Source of the DNA: Bacillota bacterium
GTDB taxonomy: Bacteria > Bacillota > UBA4882 > UBA10575
Length of the DNA: 62,797 nucleotides
Direction of reading: 5' to 3'
NCBI GenBank assembly: GCA_012735195.1
Contig: JAAYIC010000113.1
Coordinates: forward strand, 1 to 62,797
The notes under the pieces are model-generated. The model made no database searches and was not told where the DNA came from. It worked only from the letters and a program-made list of their open reading frames with translations. A program made the translations under genes and the position numbers. Shown piece after piece: positions 8,369 to 16,874 of the stretch (position 1 is its first letter; each line of letters starts with the position of its first letter).

Positions 8369-9354
8369 CAGATTCTCTCCTTCCACTCTTCCGCCGGTAT
8401 CCTGTTGATTTTGGCGGCCAGAAGAACCCGGAGCTTCCTGCCTTCCTGCTCCTTTTCCCAAAAATAGGCAAAAAGTGGTTCTTCACCAAAAGCACGACGG
8501 CGAATACGCTCCAAATATCCGGCTAACAACTGATCGGCCGCTTTTTCCACCCGCCAAAGGACGGAAAAATCCTCGAGCCGGGCCGCAAGCTTTCCGGCCG
8601 GCCGCCAAAACCACCAGTTCCGGATCTCCTCTGGTGACCAGGTCAGAGCCGGGAGAAATTCTTTTTCCGGCACCAACCCGCCGGGCAGGAGAAAACGGGC
8701 CAGATAATCCCGGTCCTTCCCCATGATTTTGACCCGTAAAAGGATCCGCAGGTTGGCGAGGTCTACCAGGAGGGCCCAAAACTCGCGCAGGGCAAGGGGG
8801 AATTTCTCGCTTTTTTCCGCCATATATTCGTAATAAAAACGGTCAACCGCTAGTTGTAGTTCCTGCGGGTCCGAAAACTCCTTTTGTTCCAAAACAATGG
8901 TCGCCCGGGCCAACGGGTCTCCTCCACCCTCTTGCCCGCCGGTCCGCACCGCCCACCGGGGATCGGCCATAATTTTGGCGGCCTGATCCCCCTTATACCT
9001 GGAAACCGGCGCCGGTTTTCCCGGCCGGCCTCCGGCTTTCTCCAAAAGCCGGATCTTCAGGTTATGCATATCGTATTTCAGAAGATAGGCCAGGAGAAAA
9101 CTCTCTTGTGCAGACCCGCCCTCCTCTACCAGAGCGCGGAGGAGCTCCGCCGTTGTATGCAATTCTTCCCAGATTACCTCTTCATACTGGTAAAAAGAGC
9201 GGTTTTCCAGCCACCGGCTATAAACAGTCTCGCTCAACACCCGCCAGGCTTCTTCCGGCGTTTCTGCTGCTACAAGCCGTTCCCAGCGGCCGGGGGAGAG
9301 GAGGCCGTTTTCCAAGGCCCGGACCCGGGCGACGGCATAGGTGTAACCGCTCAT
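8368..9354 (-). CDS. ntpC: V-type ATPase subunit C (d-type, rotor to membrane coupler)
   Basis: 328 residues, all helical. It is the funnel-shaped subunit that seats the D/F shaft on the proteolipid ring. The start MSGYTYAVARVRALENGLL is typical of the family, and GGAGTG lies 7 bases before the ATG at 9354; the upstream in-frame start at 9444 would run back into ntpE. The C-terminal pattern FAYFWEKEQEGRKLRVLLAAKIN is a hallmark of archaeal/bacterial C subunits. Confidence 0.93.
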   Translation of the reverse strand: MSGYTYAVARVRALENGLLSPGRWERLVAAETPEEAWRVLSETVYSRWLENRSFYQYEEVIWEELHTTAELLRALVEEGGSAQESFLLAYLLKYDMHNLKIRLLEKAGGRPGKPAPVSRYKGDQAAKIMADPRWAVRTGGQEGGGDPLARATIVLEQKEFSDPQELQLAVDRFYYEYMAEKSEKFPLALREFWALLVDLANLRILLRVKIMGKDRDYLARFLLPGGLVPEKEFLPALTWSPEEIRNWWFWRPAGKLAARLEDFSVLWRVEKAADQLLAGYLERIRRRAFGEEPLFAYFWEKEQEGRKLRVLLAAKINRIPAEEWKERI

Positions 9355-9385
9355 TATCTTCACTCCATCCACTAAAAAAATGCTT

Positions 9386-10003
9386 TTAAGATTCGTTGTT
9401 TGCATCCGTAAAGAGCCTGCGTCCGATCTCCGGGAGAAGATCATCCCTCTTCATCTCCACCAGGTTTTCGAGGGAAAAGTTTTGGATGATTTTGCCCTGC
9501 TGGAGGATAAATCCGCCGCTTAAATCCGCGGCCGCTTCCCCATAAGTGAGCGCGCCTTTCCGCCCCTGTCTTTCCAGTTCTTGGTTGAGTTCGGCCAAAA
9601 ATGCCTCTCCCAGCCAACGGCAGTCCGGGACGGAAAAAAAGAGCTTCTCCTCGCCGGTCTCTACCGCCTGCAAGATGAGTTTACGGAGGAGTTGCCGGTA
9701 ATCTTCATCCTTCATCCCGGCCAGGCGCTTTTTTAAAGCCTGAAATACCTCTTCAACCAGTTGGTTTTTTGCCGCTAGAAGCTCTCGTCCGGCATCCATC
9801 TGTGCCTGGATCTTCCGGCGGTTTTTCTCCTCCGCCGCCTGCCTTTGCCTGCGGCTCATAATCTCTTCCCGAAGGTGTTCGGCTTTTTCTTTATATTCGG
9901 ACCGTAGTTTCTCCGCTTCCGCCCGGCCCTTTTTCCGGATCTGCTCCGCCTCTTTACGGGCGTCCTCCAAAATACTGTCGAGTAATGGTTGTAACTCCTG
10001 CAT
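9386..10003 (-). CDS. ntpE: V-type ATPase subunit E (peripheral stalk)
   Basis: 205-residue peripheral stalk subunit. The first 100 residues are a charged coiled coil (DARKEAEQIRKKGRAEAEKL) and the second half is a globular domain that binds the head. Two in-frame ATGs occur; the second (10003) has better spacing from a GGGG Shine-Dalgarno, although 10009 is possible. It pairs with the NtpF-type helix encoded first in the operon to form the stator. Confidence 0.9.
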   Translation of the reverse strand: MQELQPLLDSILEDARKEAEQIRKKGRAEAEKLRSEYKEKAEHLREEIMSRRQRQAAEEKNRRKIQAQMDAGRELLAAKNQLVEEVFQALKKRLAGMKDEDYRQLLRKLILQAVETGEEKLFFSVPDCRWLGEAFLAELNQELERQGRKGALTYGEAAADLSGGFILQQGKIIQNFSLENLVEMKRDDLLPEIGRRLFTDANNES

Positions 10004-10015
10004 CTTCATACCCCA

Positions 10016-10468
10016 CTAAAGCTGCTGGTACATTAGGAATGAGCCGAGGAAGGCCAGGATGGCGTAGAATTCCACCACAACGGTGAAGATAATCCCTTTC
10101 GCCAGTTCCTCGGGGCGCTTTGCCACCATATTGATGGCGGCCGCCGCTACTCTTCCCTGGTAAATCGCGGACAACAGTCCACCCAGGAAGATCGGCAGGG
10201 CGGTGACGACAAACATCCAGCCATGGGCGGTAGTTGTGATTGCATTCAGTTTCCCCAGGAGCAAAAAGCCGATGACAAAACCGTAGATCCCCTGTGTGCC
10301 AGGGAGCGCCTGGAGAACCAGAGCGGGAACAAAACGGGTTGGTTCCTCAGTCACCACTCCGGAGGCCGCTTCTCCGGCAATCCCCGTGCCGATTGCCGAA
10401 CCGACTGCAGCCATTACCGCCAAAAAAATTCCAAGATACCCCAAGGCAAGACCCACCAGTGTTTCCAT
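10016..10468 (-). CDS. ntpK: V-type ATPase proteolipid subunit K, with sodium-binding residues
   Basis: 150 residues with four transmembrane helices (two fused hairpins), the rotor-ring subunit that carries ions across the membrane. In the E. hirae Na+-ATPase the ion is held by L61, T64, Q65, Q110 and E139. Here L55, T58, Q59 (in ALPGTQG), Q104 (in IYQGR) and E133 (in VVVEFY) fall at exactly the same spacing, each shifted by six. Proton-type rings normally lack the Thr/Gln/Gln set. The sequence therefore predicts Na+ coupling; this is an inference from residues, not a measurement. Confidence 0.95.
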   Translation of the reverse strand: METLVGLALGYLGIFLAVMAAVGSAIGTGIAGEAASGVVTEEPTRFVPALVLQALPGTQGIYGFVIGFLLLGKLNAITTTAHGWMFVVTALPIFLGGLLSAIYQGRVAAAAINMVAKRPEELAKGIIFTVVVEFYAILAFLGSFLMYQQL

Positions 10469-10470
10469 GC

Positions 10471-12459
10471 TTACGACTCCCCTTTCTCGTCCAATTCGAT
10501 GTATCGGTATTGTTCAGCCAAGGGGCGGAAAGGTCTGCCCCCCGCCTCGTAAAACTTATTAAAGAACTCAATATACTGCAGTCGGCAGTTATGGACATAA
10601 CTGCTGAGCACCGATAATAACAGGTTCAAAAGATGGCCGCCGCAAAAGATCGCCAGCCCGGCAAGGAGACCAACCGGATTACGGAAACTCGGATTAAACA
10701 TCCGCACAAAGAAATTGATCACCTGGCCGATGATGGCCCCGGACAAGCCCAATGCCATCAGACGGGAGTAGGACAGGAGGTCGCTAAAGAAGTTAACGGC
10801 GTTGTACAAGGTAAAGACCCCTGCCGGAATCCGCAGCAACCTTTTGAAAAACGGTCCTTCCCCCCGGGCTTTGGAGAGCATTATTAAGAGGGCGGAGACA
10901 ACCGCCAGTTTGGGAAAGAGTTCGGCATAAGCTTCAAGCCCTAAAGGTTTATAGACCATCAAGAGGATGAGACTGGTCAGGAAGAAAAGCCATAAACCCT
11001 CTTCAAAAATGGCTTCCCAATATTGGCCGGCTTTAATCCGGGCGACCGCTTTTAGGATCACCCCCAGATAGAGTTGAATGCCTCCCAGAATCAAAGCGAC
11101 CAGCAACAATCTGGTTGGCTCTTCGGTCGGATTAAACCATAAGGGGGTAAAGCTAATTAGATCACCAAAGACGCCGGCGGTCAAAAAACCAAAAAAGGCC
11201 GAGCTGAGCCCACTCATGAAGAGGAGGGTGAAAAGCTTCTTGGCCATCCCGGCCATCTTGACTTTGCGCAAAAGGTACCAACAGAGGACGGCGAGGGTCA
11301 GCCCGTAACCCAGGTCGGCAAGGGCCAGGCCAAAGAAGACAATGAAAAACGGGGCCATGGCGGGTGTCGGGTCAAACTCGCCGTATTTGGGCCCGCCGTA
11401 AACCTCCACCACCACCTCGAAGGGGCGGATTAAGGGGTGGTTCTCCAGTTCGACCGGAACCTCTTCACCGGGTTCCGGATCCACGGCTTCCAGGTAGATG
11501 GTGGGGGAAATATCCCGCAACACGGAACGGAGGCGGGGTAAGTTTTTCGCTGTAACCCAGCCCTCCAGATAAAAAGTCCGTTCAGAACTGAGGAGTTCCC
11601 CTGCCAACTGCAGCCTCCGGAGCCGGTTGGCCTTATGGTCATATATCGCCTGTAACATTGGGCGCTGTTTCACCAAAACCTCAATCTCCTGCTCCAGGTT
11701 GGCTTGTTTTTCCCGGAGTTCCTCTTCTTCCCGGCGCAGTTCCGCCAGGACCTCGGCAGGGGTCCGGTCTTCACCGCCCGTCTCAACTATCTGCGCCTCA
11801 CAGGCGGTTAGCACTTCGCGGAGTTTTTCGTCCTGTTCTTCCCGGTGGATTAAAAAAAGAAAGGAGAAAGAACCCAGAGTCGAGATCTCTTCACAGTAAG
11901 CCCCGGGTTTCTCCAGTTCGTCTATGTTTTTGCGCAAATTCTCTTTGTAGCGGCGAGGAATTTTAATCAAGCGCAGGATAAGCGGGCCCCTTTTCTTAAT
12001 GGCGGATAAGGGGATCTCCATGCTCGCCCAGGGGGTAAGCTCCTGTACACGCCCGGCCAGCCGCCCCAGACGCGACTCAGTTTCCGTCCAGGCTTCGCCC
12101 AACCGCCGGCAGAGCCCTATTACTGTCCCGGCTTCCTCTTCCTGGGCCAGGTAGTTCCGGTACTCGGCCGGGGTCATCATAGTCTTGATCCCGCTGAATT
12201 GTTGGATAAAGGTGGGGCGTACAGGGTGAAAACGATCCATTACCGCCAGGGCGGCGGTAATCTCCGCCAGTTCACTTTCTAAAGCCGCCTGCTCCTGAGT
12301 ATCACCGGTGGGATGCCATTTTTCAGCAGTTTCCGCCGGCGGGATGACCCTGCCTGTTTCGATCTCAACAAAACCCAGTTCCTGCAAGCGCCGGAGAACC
12401 GCTGCCCGGTGGTGGAGACGACCGGCCACCCGGATCTTTTTCGTTCTTGCTACGGCCAT
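10471..12459 (-). CDS. ntpI: V-type ATPase subunit I (membrane stator, a-type)
   Basis: 662 residues. The N-terminal half (1-330) is cytoplasmic and largely coiled coil. The C-terminal half carries about seven or eight transmembrane helices from residue 370 (MAPFFIVFFGLALADLGYGL) to the end. It forms the ion half-channels next to the K ring. The family blocks FFGLALADLGYG, SYSRLMALGLSG and GHLLNLLLSVLSSYVHNCRLQYIEFFNKFYEAGGRPFRPL are clear; the Arg of YSRLMALGL is probably the stator arginine. It begins one base before the preceding ntpF stop is complete. Confidence 0.95.
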   Translation of the reverse strand: MAVARTKKIRVAGRLHHRAAVLRRLQELGFVEIETGRVIPPAETAEKWHPTGDTQEQAALESELAEITAALAVMDRFHPVRPTFIQQFSGIKTMMTPAEYRNYLAQEEEAGTVIGLCRRLGEAWTETESRLGRLAGRVQELTPWASMEIPLSAIKKRGPLILRLIKIPRRYKENLRKNIDELEKPGAYCEEISTLGSFSFLFLIHREEQDEKLREVLTACEAQIVETGGEDRTPAEVLAELRREEEELREKQANLEQEIEVLVKQRPMLQAIYDHKANRLRRLQLAGELLSSERTFYLEGWVTAKNLPRLRSVLRDISPTIYLEAVDPEPGEEVPVELENHPLIRPFEVVVEVYGGPKYGEFDPTPAMAPFFIVFFGLALADLGYGLTLAVLCWYLLRKVKMAGMAKKLFTLLFMSGLSSAFFGFLTAGVFGDLISFTPLWFNPTEEPTRLLLVALILGGIQLYLGVILKAVARIKAGQYWEAIFEEGLWLFFLTSLILLMVYKPLGLEAYAELFPKLAVVSALLIMLSKARGEGPFFKRLLRIPAGVFTLYNAVNFFSDLLSYSRLMALGLSGAIIGQVINFFVRMFNPSFRNPVGLLAGLAIFCGGHLLNLLLSVLSSYVHNCRLQYIEFFNKFYEAGGRPFRPLAEQYRYIELDEKGES

Positions 12460-12771
12460 TTAGTTCACAATCCTCTCCATTGCCCATTCTATGGTCTCAT
12501 CCATGCGCTGTCTCGCTCTACTGATCAATTGCTTCTTTTCCTGGTCAAACCGGGCTTTTTCCTTTTTTATTTCCGCCTCTGTTTCTGCTCTGACCTGGCT
12601 TTGCAATTTCTCCCCGGCCCGTTGGCACTCTTCCCTGGTTTCGGCCAGCAGTTTTTCTCCCTCTTCCTTTACCCGGGCCAGGAGGCTTTTAACCTCTTCT
12701 TCAGCTTCTTTCATTATATCCCCGGCTTTATTTTCCGTTGCCGCAATCAGTTCTAGAACCTCTCCGGCCAA
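12460..12771 (-). CDS. ntpF: V-type ATPase subunit NtpF/H-like (peripheral stalk helix)
   Basis: 103 residues, almost entirely one charged helix (DIMKEAEEEVKSLLARVKEE; RARQRMDETIEWAMERIVN). It is the partner of subunit E in the peripheral stalk. It is the first gene of the operon. The start is TTG, 7 bases after a GGGGG run. Small size, pure coiled coil and operon position support the call; sequence similarity alone would be weak for this family. Confidence 0.85.
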   Translation of the reverse strand: MAGEVLELIAATENKAGDIMKEAEEEVKSLLARVKEEGEKLLAETREECQRAGEKLQSQVRAETEAEIKKEKARFDQEKKQLISRARQRMDETIEWAMERIVN

Positions 12772-12797
12772 ATGAACACCCCCCTTAATTAAGCGGG

Positions 12798-12822
12798 TTA
12801 ATTAGGGTGAAACCCTAATTAA
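12798..12822. promoter_or_regulatory. Perfect inverted repeat in the V-ATPase leader
   Basis: TTAATTAGGG / CCCTAATTAA (10 bp, 5-base loop) lies 27 bases upstream of the ntpF start. An adjacent CTTAATTAAG (12784-12793) repeats part of it. It could be an operator or an mRNA stem near the ribosome binding site. There is no T-run, so it is not a terminator. Confidence 0.6.
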
Positions 12823-12863
12823 GTTATTAAGTTGGTTGAGACATAACAATGACTTGGCACGTC

Positions 12864-12886
12864 GTGTACACGCCCCGGTGCACCGG
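12864..12886. other. Two short perfect palindromes upstream of the V-ATPase operon
   Basis: GTGTACAC (12864-12871) and CCGGTGCACCGG (12875-12886) lie back to back about 100 bases upstream of ntpF. They may bind a dimeric regulator. No promoter in this stretch is convincing. Confidence 0.45.
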
Positions 12887-13023
12887 TCTTCCGGATTTTG
12901 AGATTAAATTGTGAATTATTTTAACTTATTTCTCCCCCCTCGCATACAATTCCTTCTGTTTAAGGTGAAAACAATAGGTTAACAAAATAACAATAGGGCA
13001 GGTGGGTTTGTGGGCGCAGGCAT

Positions 13024-14694
13024 CTAGTTCTCTTGTACCTGCCCGTGCAGGCGCCTGCTTATTGCCTGTTGCAACCGTTCCTCTTCTCCGAGTATCCGCC
13101 GCCCGTCAGCGGACAAAGCCCGGCAGGCGCCGTTAATTATCCCTGTCCGTACGCGGCCGGCCGCTTCCGGGTTCCCCTTCAACTGCGGCGCATCAAGAAG
13201 CCCGATTCGCACCGCTTCCTGTAAGACAACAGGATCCGTCAACGGATCGTCACTCTCCGACCGGGCCATGGCCTGGATCGTCTCGATGAGCAATTCGGCT
13301 TCGTCAATCAATTCGTCACGCCGCGCTTGTACCGCGGGGTCCGCCGCCAGATCCGGCGCATCAAAAAAGCTGTTTTTCAGAACTCCCTGGACAATACCGC
13401 AGCTTTCAATGATCTCGTCGGGAGTGGCGGCATGGTCGGCCTCACAGAAAGCCACCACGTGGATGATCTCCGGTTTGAGGGCCAGCCCCAAAAGGGTCGA
13501 AGCCGCCAATTGACCCTTGGCCACCGCCGGTTTCACCGCCAAACTGGCCAGGCCGGCCCGGATCTGGCGGTGGATCCGGAAATCCGGTCCGGCCAGCCGC
13601 TCAATCAAGGCAATTTTTGCCAAACATTTACCCAAATCCATTGCGCCGCTGGTCCCAGGGGGATTATTCAGCATTAACTGGGCGACGTAATCCCGGACCC
13701 CTGCTTTTTTGGCGTTATATGCCGCCAGGTAGAAGGCGGCGACCGCCACGGAGTCCGGGGCGCCCCGCAGGCTCCAGTGGTGGGCCTCGTTAACCTCCAC
13801 CGGGATCCCCTGTGCAGCATACCAGGCCATGGCCTGCTGGTTTTCGGCGATGGCCTCCCGCAGCGGCCGGTCGGACCTGCCGTCCAACCTATTGTACCAG
13901 AATAACGGCACGGCCCCCCAGGCGTTCTTAATTGTCCGGGCCGTCAGTTCCCCCCATAAAATTAAATCCCGGGTCCCGCTGTAACAACGGAGCAGGGGGA
14001 AATTGCCCCTCCGGGACGCCCGGTAAAGGGCGATCAGATCCTCCTCCCGGCGGATCGGGACCCCGCCGGCGCCGTCCTGCGCCGGGTCCATCTCCTCCGG
14101 GCGGAAAAAACTCTCCTGGGCGTTCTGGTCCGGGCCCAGGGAGATGACATCAAGGATACCGGCTTCCGCCAGGCGGCCAACACCGGCGATCGTCTCTTCC
14201 AGGCCGGGCAGGCCAAAGTGATGACGGAGCAACGGATAAGGGGCTTTTTCCTGTATCCGTTCGAGAAGAGTTTTACCCGGTTCTCTTTTTTTTGCTCCCA
14301 GTTCACCGGCGGTCTGCCCTTTTAAAAAAGCGACGATTTCGGCTTCTTCCTCTTCCCCGCTGAAAACTCCGGTAAATAACCCGGATTTTCTGGCCTCGGC
14401 AGCAACGGGAGGGGTGCCGCCGAAGAGCAGCTTCTTATGGAGTAAGCCTGCCTCTTGCAGGCTGTTTTTTAAGGAGGCAAAGAGTTTCCGCGCCACCTCG
14501 GGCGTGAGCCGGTAACTGACAGCCAGGTATTCCGGGTTCTCTTCCCGCAGGGCCCCGATGAGTTCCTGGTCGCTGCAGCCGACGCCCAAAAAAGTCGTTT
14601 GGTAACCACAGGCTTCAGCAAGGCGGAGGAAGTTCAAAACCCCCGCCACATGCACACAATGGCCGAGGGTGGCGCCGACAATCTTTTTAGCCAT
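13024..14694 (-). CDS. B12-binding domain protein with TIM-barrel-like mutase region
   Basis: 556 residues. Residues 1-120 look like a Rossmann-type cobalamin-binding domain: H15 sits in CVHVAG, equivalent to DxHxxG of base-off/His-on B12 enzymes but with Asp replaced by Cys13. A Ser in AVSYRL and the GG of LLFGGTPP follow at the expected places. Residues 145-470 resemble the barrel of adenosylcobalamin mutases such as glutamate mutase (LRCYSGTRDLILWGEL, YAAQGIPVEVNEAHHW). The reaction is unknown. ATG 14694 is preferred (GGAAGGTGA, 7 bases); a GTG at 14706 would overlap that site. It overlaps the upstream opine-dehydrogenase-like gene by 8 bases, so the two are coupled. Confidence 0.7.
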   Translation of the reverse strand: MAKKIVGATLGHCVHVAGVLNFLRLAEACGYQTTFLGVGCSDQELIGALREENPEYLAVSYRLTPEVARKLFASLKNSLQEAGLLHKKLLFGGTPPVAAEARKSGLFTGVFSGEEEEAEIVAFLKGQTAGELGAKKREPGKTLLERIQEKAPYPLLRHHFGLPGLEETIAGVGRLAEAGILDVISLGPDQNAQESFFRPEEMDPAQDGAGGVPIRREEDLIALYRASRRGNFPLLRCYSGTRDLILWGELTARTIKNAWGAVPLFWYNRLDGRSDRPLREAIAENQQAMAWYAAQGIPVEVNEAHHWSLRGAPDSVAVAAFYLAAYNAKKAGVRDYVAQLMLNNPPGTSGAMDLGKCLAKIALIERLAGPDFRIHRQIRAGLASLAVKPAVAKGQLAASTLLGLALKPEIIHVVAFCEADHAATPDEIIESCGIVQGVLKNSFFDAPDLAADPAVQARRDELIDEAELLIETIQAMARSESDDPLTDPVVLQEAVRIGLLDAPQLKGNPEAAGRVRTGIINGACRALSADGRRILGEEERLQQAISRRLHGQVQEN

Positions 14695-15814
14695 TACCGG
14701 GATCACCTTCCAGTGCCAAACGACGGATTTGCGCCACTGTAAACCCGGCCAGGCCCATTTTCTCCACTGTCCGTCCGATACTCCAGTAATCGGTCTTATT
14801 CAACAAGGAAGCCATGTGGATGATCGCCTTTATTGTCGGTGTCGGTGTCTCCAGGTGATCGCCCAGAGAAGCGATGGGTACCAAACTCATTGGTACATCC
14901 TCCCAAAGATAACGATGGTCAATAATGGCCGGGGCATTAATCCCTTTATACCCATGGTTATTCTGGATGGCCTCATAAAGAGTCCGGCCCGGTGCATCGT
15001 AGGCCATATAAAGCCATTCCCGTGCCGACATCCCTCTGAACCCTAAAGCGGCCGCTACCGCCACCCTTTCCTCGTCTACCGCCTCGAGCACATTGGCCAC
15101 GGAAGGGGTGATCCCTTCCATGTAAAATTGGAATTCGCCCCTGGTTGATTCGATCCGGGCGGCATTCAAAACGGTCAACGCCGGATGGAAGACAGCGCCT
15201 ATATTATTCAAACTGGTCTTTAAGACATTATCTCCAGGAACAAACTGCGGATAGACCTGTCGTAAAGCCTTGACCAATTCTGCTGTTCTCTGTCCCGGCA
15301 AGGCCGCAACGGGAATAGTGTTTTTTATCCCAAAGATCTTCACCTGGGCCGGATTGATGTTCCGGCTGGCGTATAAAAGGGTTTGGGCCTCGCCGATGAC
15401 CACGTCGGCCTTGACCTTCATGGCGCGAAAGACACTTTTTACCTCCAGAGCGCCGCCGGTCCGGCCGGGATTCAAGACGATGATCTGGCCGTCCCGTAGA
15501 AAAGGGGCCACTTTCTCGGCGATAAACCGGTGGCCGGTGGCAGGGACCACCACCATTAGTATATCCACTCCGTCAACGGCGGCTTCAATATCGTCGGTAG
15601 CCAGGTTGATCCGGCCGAAGCCTTCAATTGCCCCGGATAATTCGATCCCTCCTGTCAGGGCAATGGGTTCGATCCGGTCACCGGAACGGTTATACAGGTT
15701 AACATCATAACCCATGAGTGCAAGGTGACCTGCCATGGCCATTCCTCCATGGCCGGCTCCCAGGACGCAAAAACGCGGGCCCGTCCCTTTTTTCTTTCCC
15801 GCTGTCTTTTCCAT
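14687..15814 (-). CDS. NAD/NADP octopine/nopaline dehydrogenase family protein
   Basis: 375 residues. The N-terminal Rossmann domain has a nucleotide loop GAGHGGMA, and the C-terminal helical domain has LNNIGAVFHPALTVLNAARIE, matching the Asn...His-Pro block with the catalytic His of opine dehydrogenases. These enzymes reductively join an amino acid to a 2-oxo acid or run the reverse. It is encoded directly before, and overlaps, the B12-binding protein, which suggests that the two act on related amino-acid substrates. The substrate cannot be deduced. The ATG at 15814 has AAGGGG 8 bases upstream; a GTG at 15823 lies inside that site. Confidence 0.8.
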   Translation of the reverse strand: MEKTAGKKKGTGPRFCVLGAGHGGMAMAGHLALMGYDVNLYNRSGDRIEPIALTGGIELSGAIEGFGRINLATDDIEAAVDGVDILMVVVPATGHRFIAEKVAPFLRDGQIIVLNPGRTGGALEVKSVFRAMKVKADVVIGEAQTLLYASRNINPAQVKIFGIKNTIPVAALPGQRTAELVKALRQVYPQFVPGDNVLKTSLNNIGAVFHPALTVLNAARIESTRGEFQFYMEGITPSVANVLEAVDEERVAVAAALGFRGMSAREWLYMAYDAPGRTLYEAIQNNHGYKGINAPAIIDHRYLWEDVPMSLVPIASLGDHLETPTPTIKAIIHMASLLNKTDYWSIGRTVEKMGLAGFTVAQIRRLALEGDPGNG

Positions 15815-15916
15815 CAAATCCACCCCTTTCTAGACTTCTTCCAACCCCATGTTCCCATTTGTCGCCTATTGCCGGTTGTAAAAACAGTAAGACCCATTAA
15901 TGCATGGCAAAGGTGT

Positions 15917-15968
15917 TGCCTGGGACGTCTCTCCCGGCCTTTGGTTTTTTGGTTTTGCCGCCCAGGCA
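15917..15968 (-). other. Structured leader upstream of the dehydrogenase/B12 operon
   Basis: TGCCTGGG (15917-15924) and CCCAGGCA (15961-15968) can pair across 36 bases in the 200-base leader of the operon. The enclosed bases include further short complementary runs (AAAGG/CCTTT). No cobalamin-box or other riboswitch consensus that I know is present. Confidence 0.4.
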
Positions 15969-16032
15969 CTTGTGGTCCTTGGCACAGCCGGGCATATCCG
16001 CGCTATAAACGCGCATAGCCGAAGCGTGGGTC

Positions 16033-16067
16033 AAAAAAAGGCCGTCGGTTCATGTGGCCGGCGGCCG
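16033..16067 (-). terminator. Rho-independent terminator of the DUF502 gene
   Basis: On the minus strand a 9-bp GC stem (GGCCGCCGG / CCGACGGCC, one mismatch) is followed by seven T. It lies 32 bases after the DUF502 stop codon and separates that gene from the dehydrogenase operon. Confidence 0.85.
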
Positions 16068-16098
16068 CTATTTGCGTGTACAAATTACCCGGTAATAA

Positions 16099-16773
16099 TT
16101 ATAACTTATTTGTCTTTCCTTGTCCAACAGAACCGGAATTTTCGTGTGCCGGTAAACCGTTGTTCTCCACGGGTTTCCCCTGGTATTGGCGGTCCGGACG
16201 GATCATCCCCACAGAAATAAAATACCGCAGGGCTTCTTCGACCGTCATATCAAGAGGCCTAACCTCATCCACCGGGTAATTAAGGAGATATCCGCTGGTG
16301 GGGTTGGGAACAGTAGGAATAAATACGGCCACAAACCGTTTTTCGTTATCTTTATTCAATTCTTCCGGCGGGTCGCCAACCAAAAAACCGGCGCTATAAA
16401 TCCCCTGCCTGGGGTATTCCACCAGGACCACGGAACGGAAAACCCCCTTTTCTTTGGCGGTCAGGGCTTCAGTAATCTGTTTGATCGTCCCGTAAATCCC
16501 CCCAACCAGGGGAACCCGCCGGATCATCCGCTCAAAGAAGGCCACCAGCCTTTTCCCCAACAGGTTGGTGGCGACAAACCCCGTCAGGATTATTAAGAGA
16601 ACCATTACGAGCAGCCCCAGCCCGGGGATATGCCGGCCGATAACCGTCTTCACCAGTTCCGCGAGGAAACCATCGAGCCATTGGAAGCCCAACCACACCA
16701 AGTTAATGGTGACGATGATTGGCACGAACAATAGCAGGCCGGCAAAGAATAAATTTCTCAACCGCCGCAACAT
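16099..16773 (-). CDS. DUF502 family membrane protein
   Basis: 224 residues with two N-terminal transmembrane helices (about 8-30 and 50-70) followed by a soluble domain. The blocks VPLVGGIYGTIKQI, VVLVEYPRQGIYSAGFL and FIPTVPNPTSGYLL are characteristic of DUF502, a widespread family with no established function in bacteria. It lies between hppA and the opine-dehydrogenase operon, with terminators on both sides, so it is probably transcribed alone. Confidence 0.85.
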   Translation of the reverse strand: MLRRLRNLFFAGLLLFVPIIVTINLVWLGFQWLDGFLAELVKTVIGRHIPGLGLLVMVLLIILTGFVATNLLGKRLVAFFERMIRRVPLVGGIYGTIKQITEALTAKEKGVFRSVVLVEYPRQGIYSAGFLVGDPPEELNKDNEKRFVAVFIPTVPNPTSGYLLNYPVDEVRPLDMTVEEALRYFISVGMIRPDRQYQGKPVENNGLPAHENSGSVGQGKTNKL

Positions 16774-16824
16774 CTATTCTCCCTCCTCACTGCGCCTGTA
16801 CATTGCCAGCGTATTATGAATATG

Positions 16825-16859
16825 AAAAAACGCCCCGGGCTTTTTTGCCGCCCGGGGCG
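16825..16859 (-). terminator. Rho-independent terminator of hppA
   Basis: CGCCCCGGGC / GCCCGGGGCG (10 bp, 9-base loop) is followed on the minus strand by six T. It lies 16 bases beyond the hppA stop. Confidence 0.9.
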
Positions 16860-16874
16860 CCGTTCGTTTCCCTG

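Noticed and set aside
12784-12822. Rho-independent terminator or attenuator before the V-ATPase operon
   Set aside because: The 10-bp stem is AT-rich and no T-run follows on either strand.
15824-16032. Cobalamin riboswitch before the B12-related operon
   Set aside because: No B12-box (GCCACTG-type) and no recognisable cobalamin aptamer core is seen on either strand.
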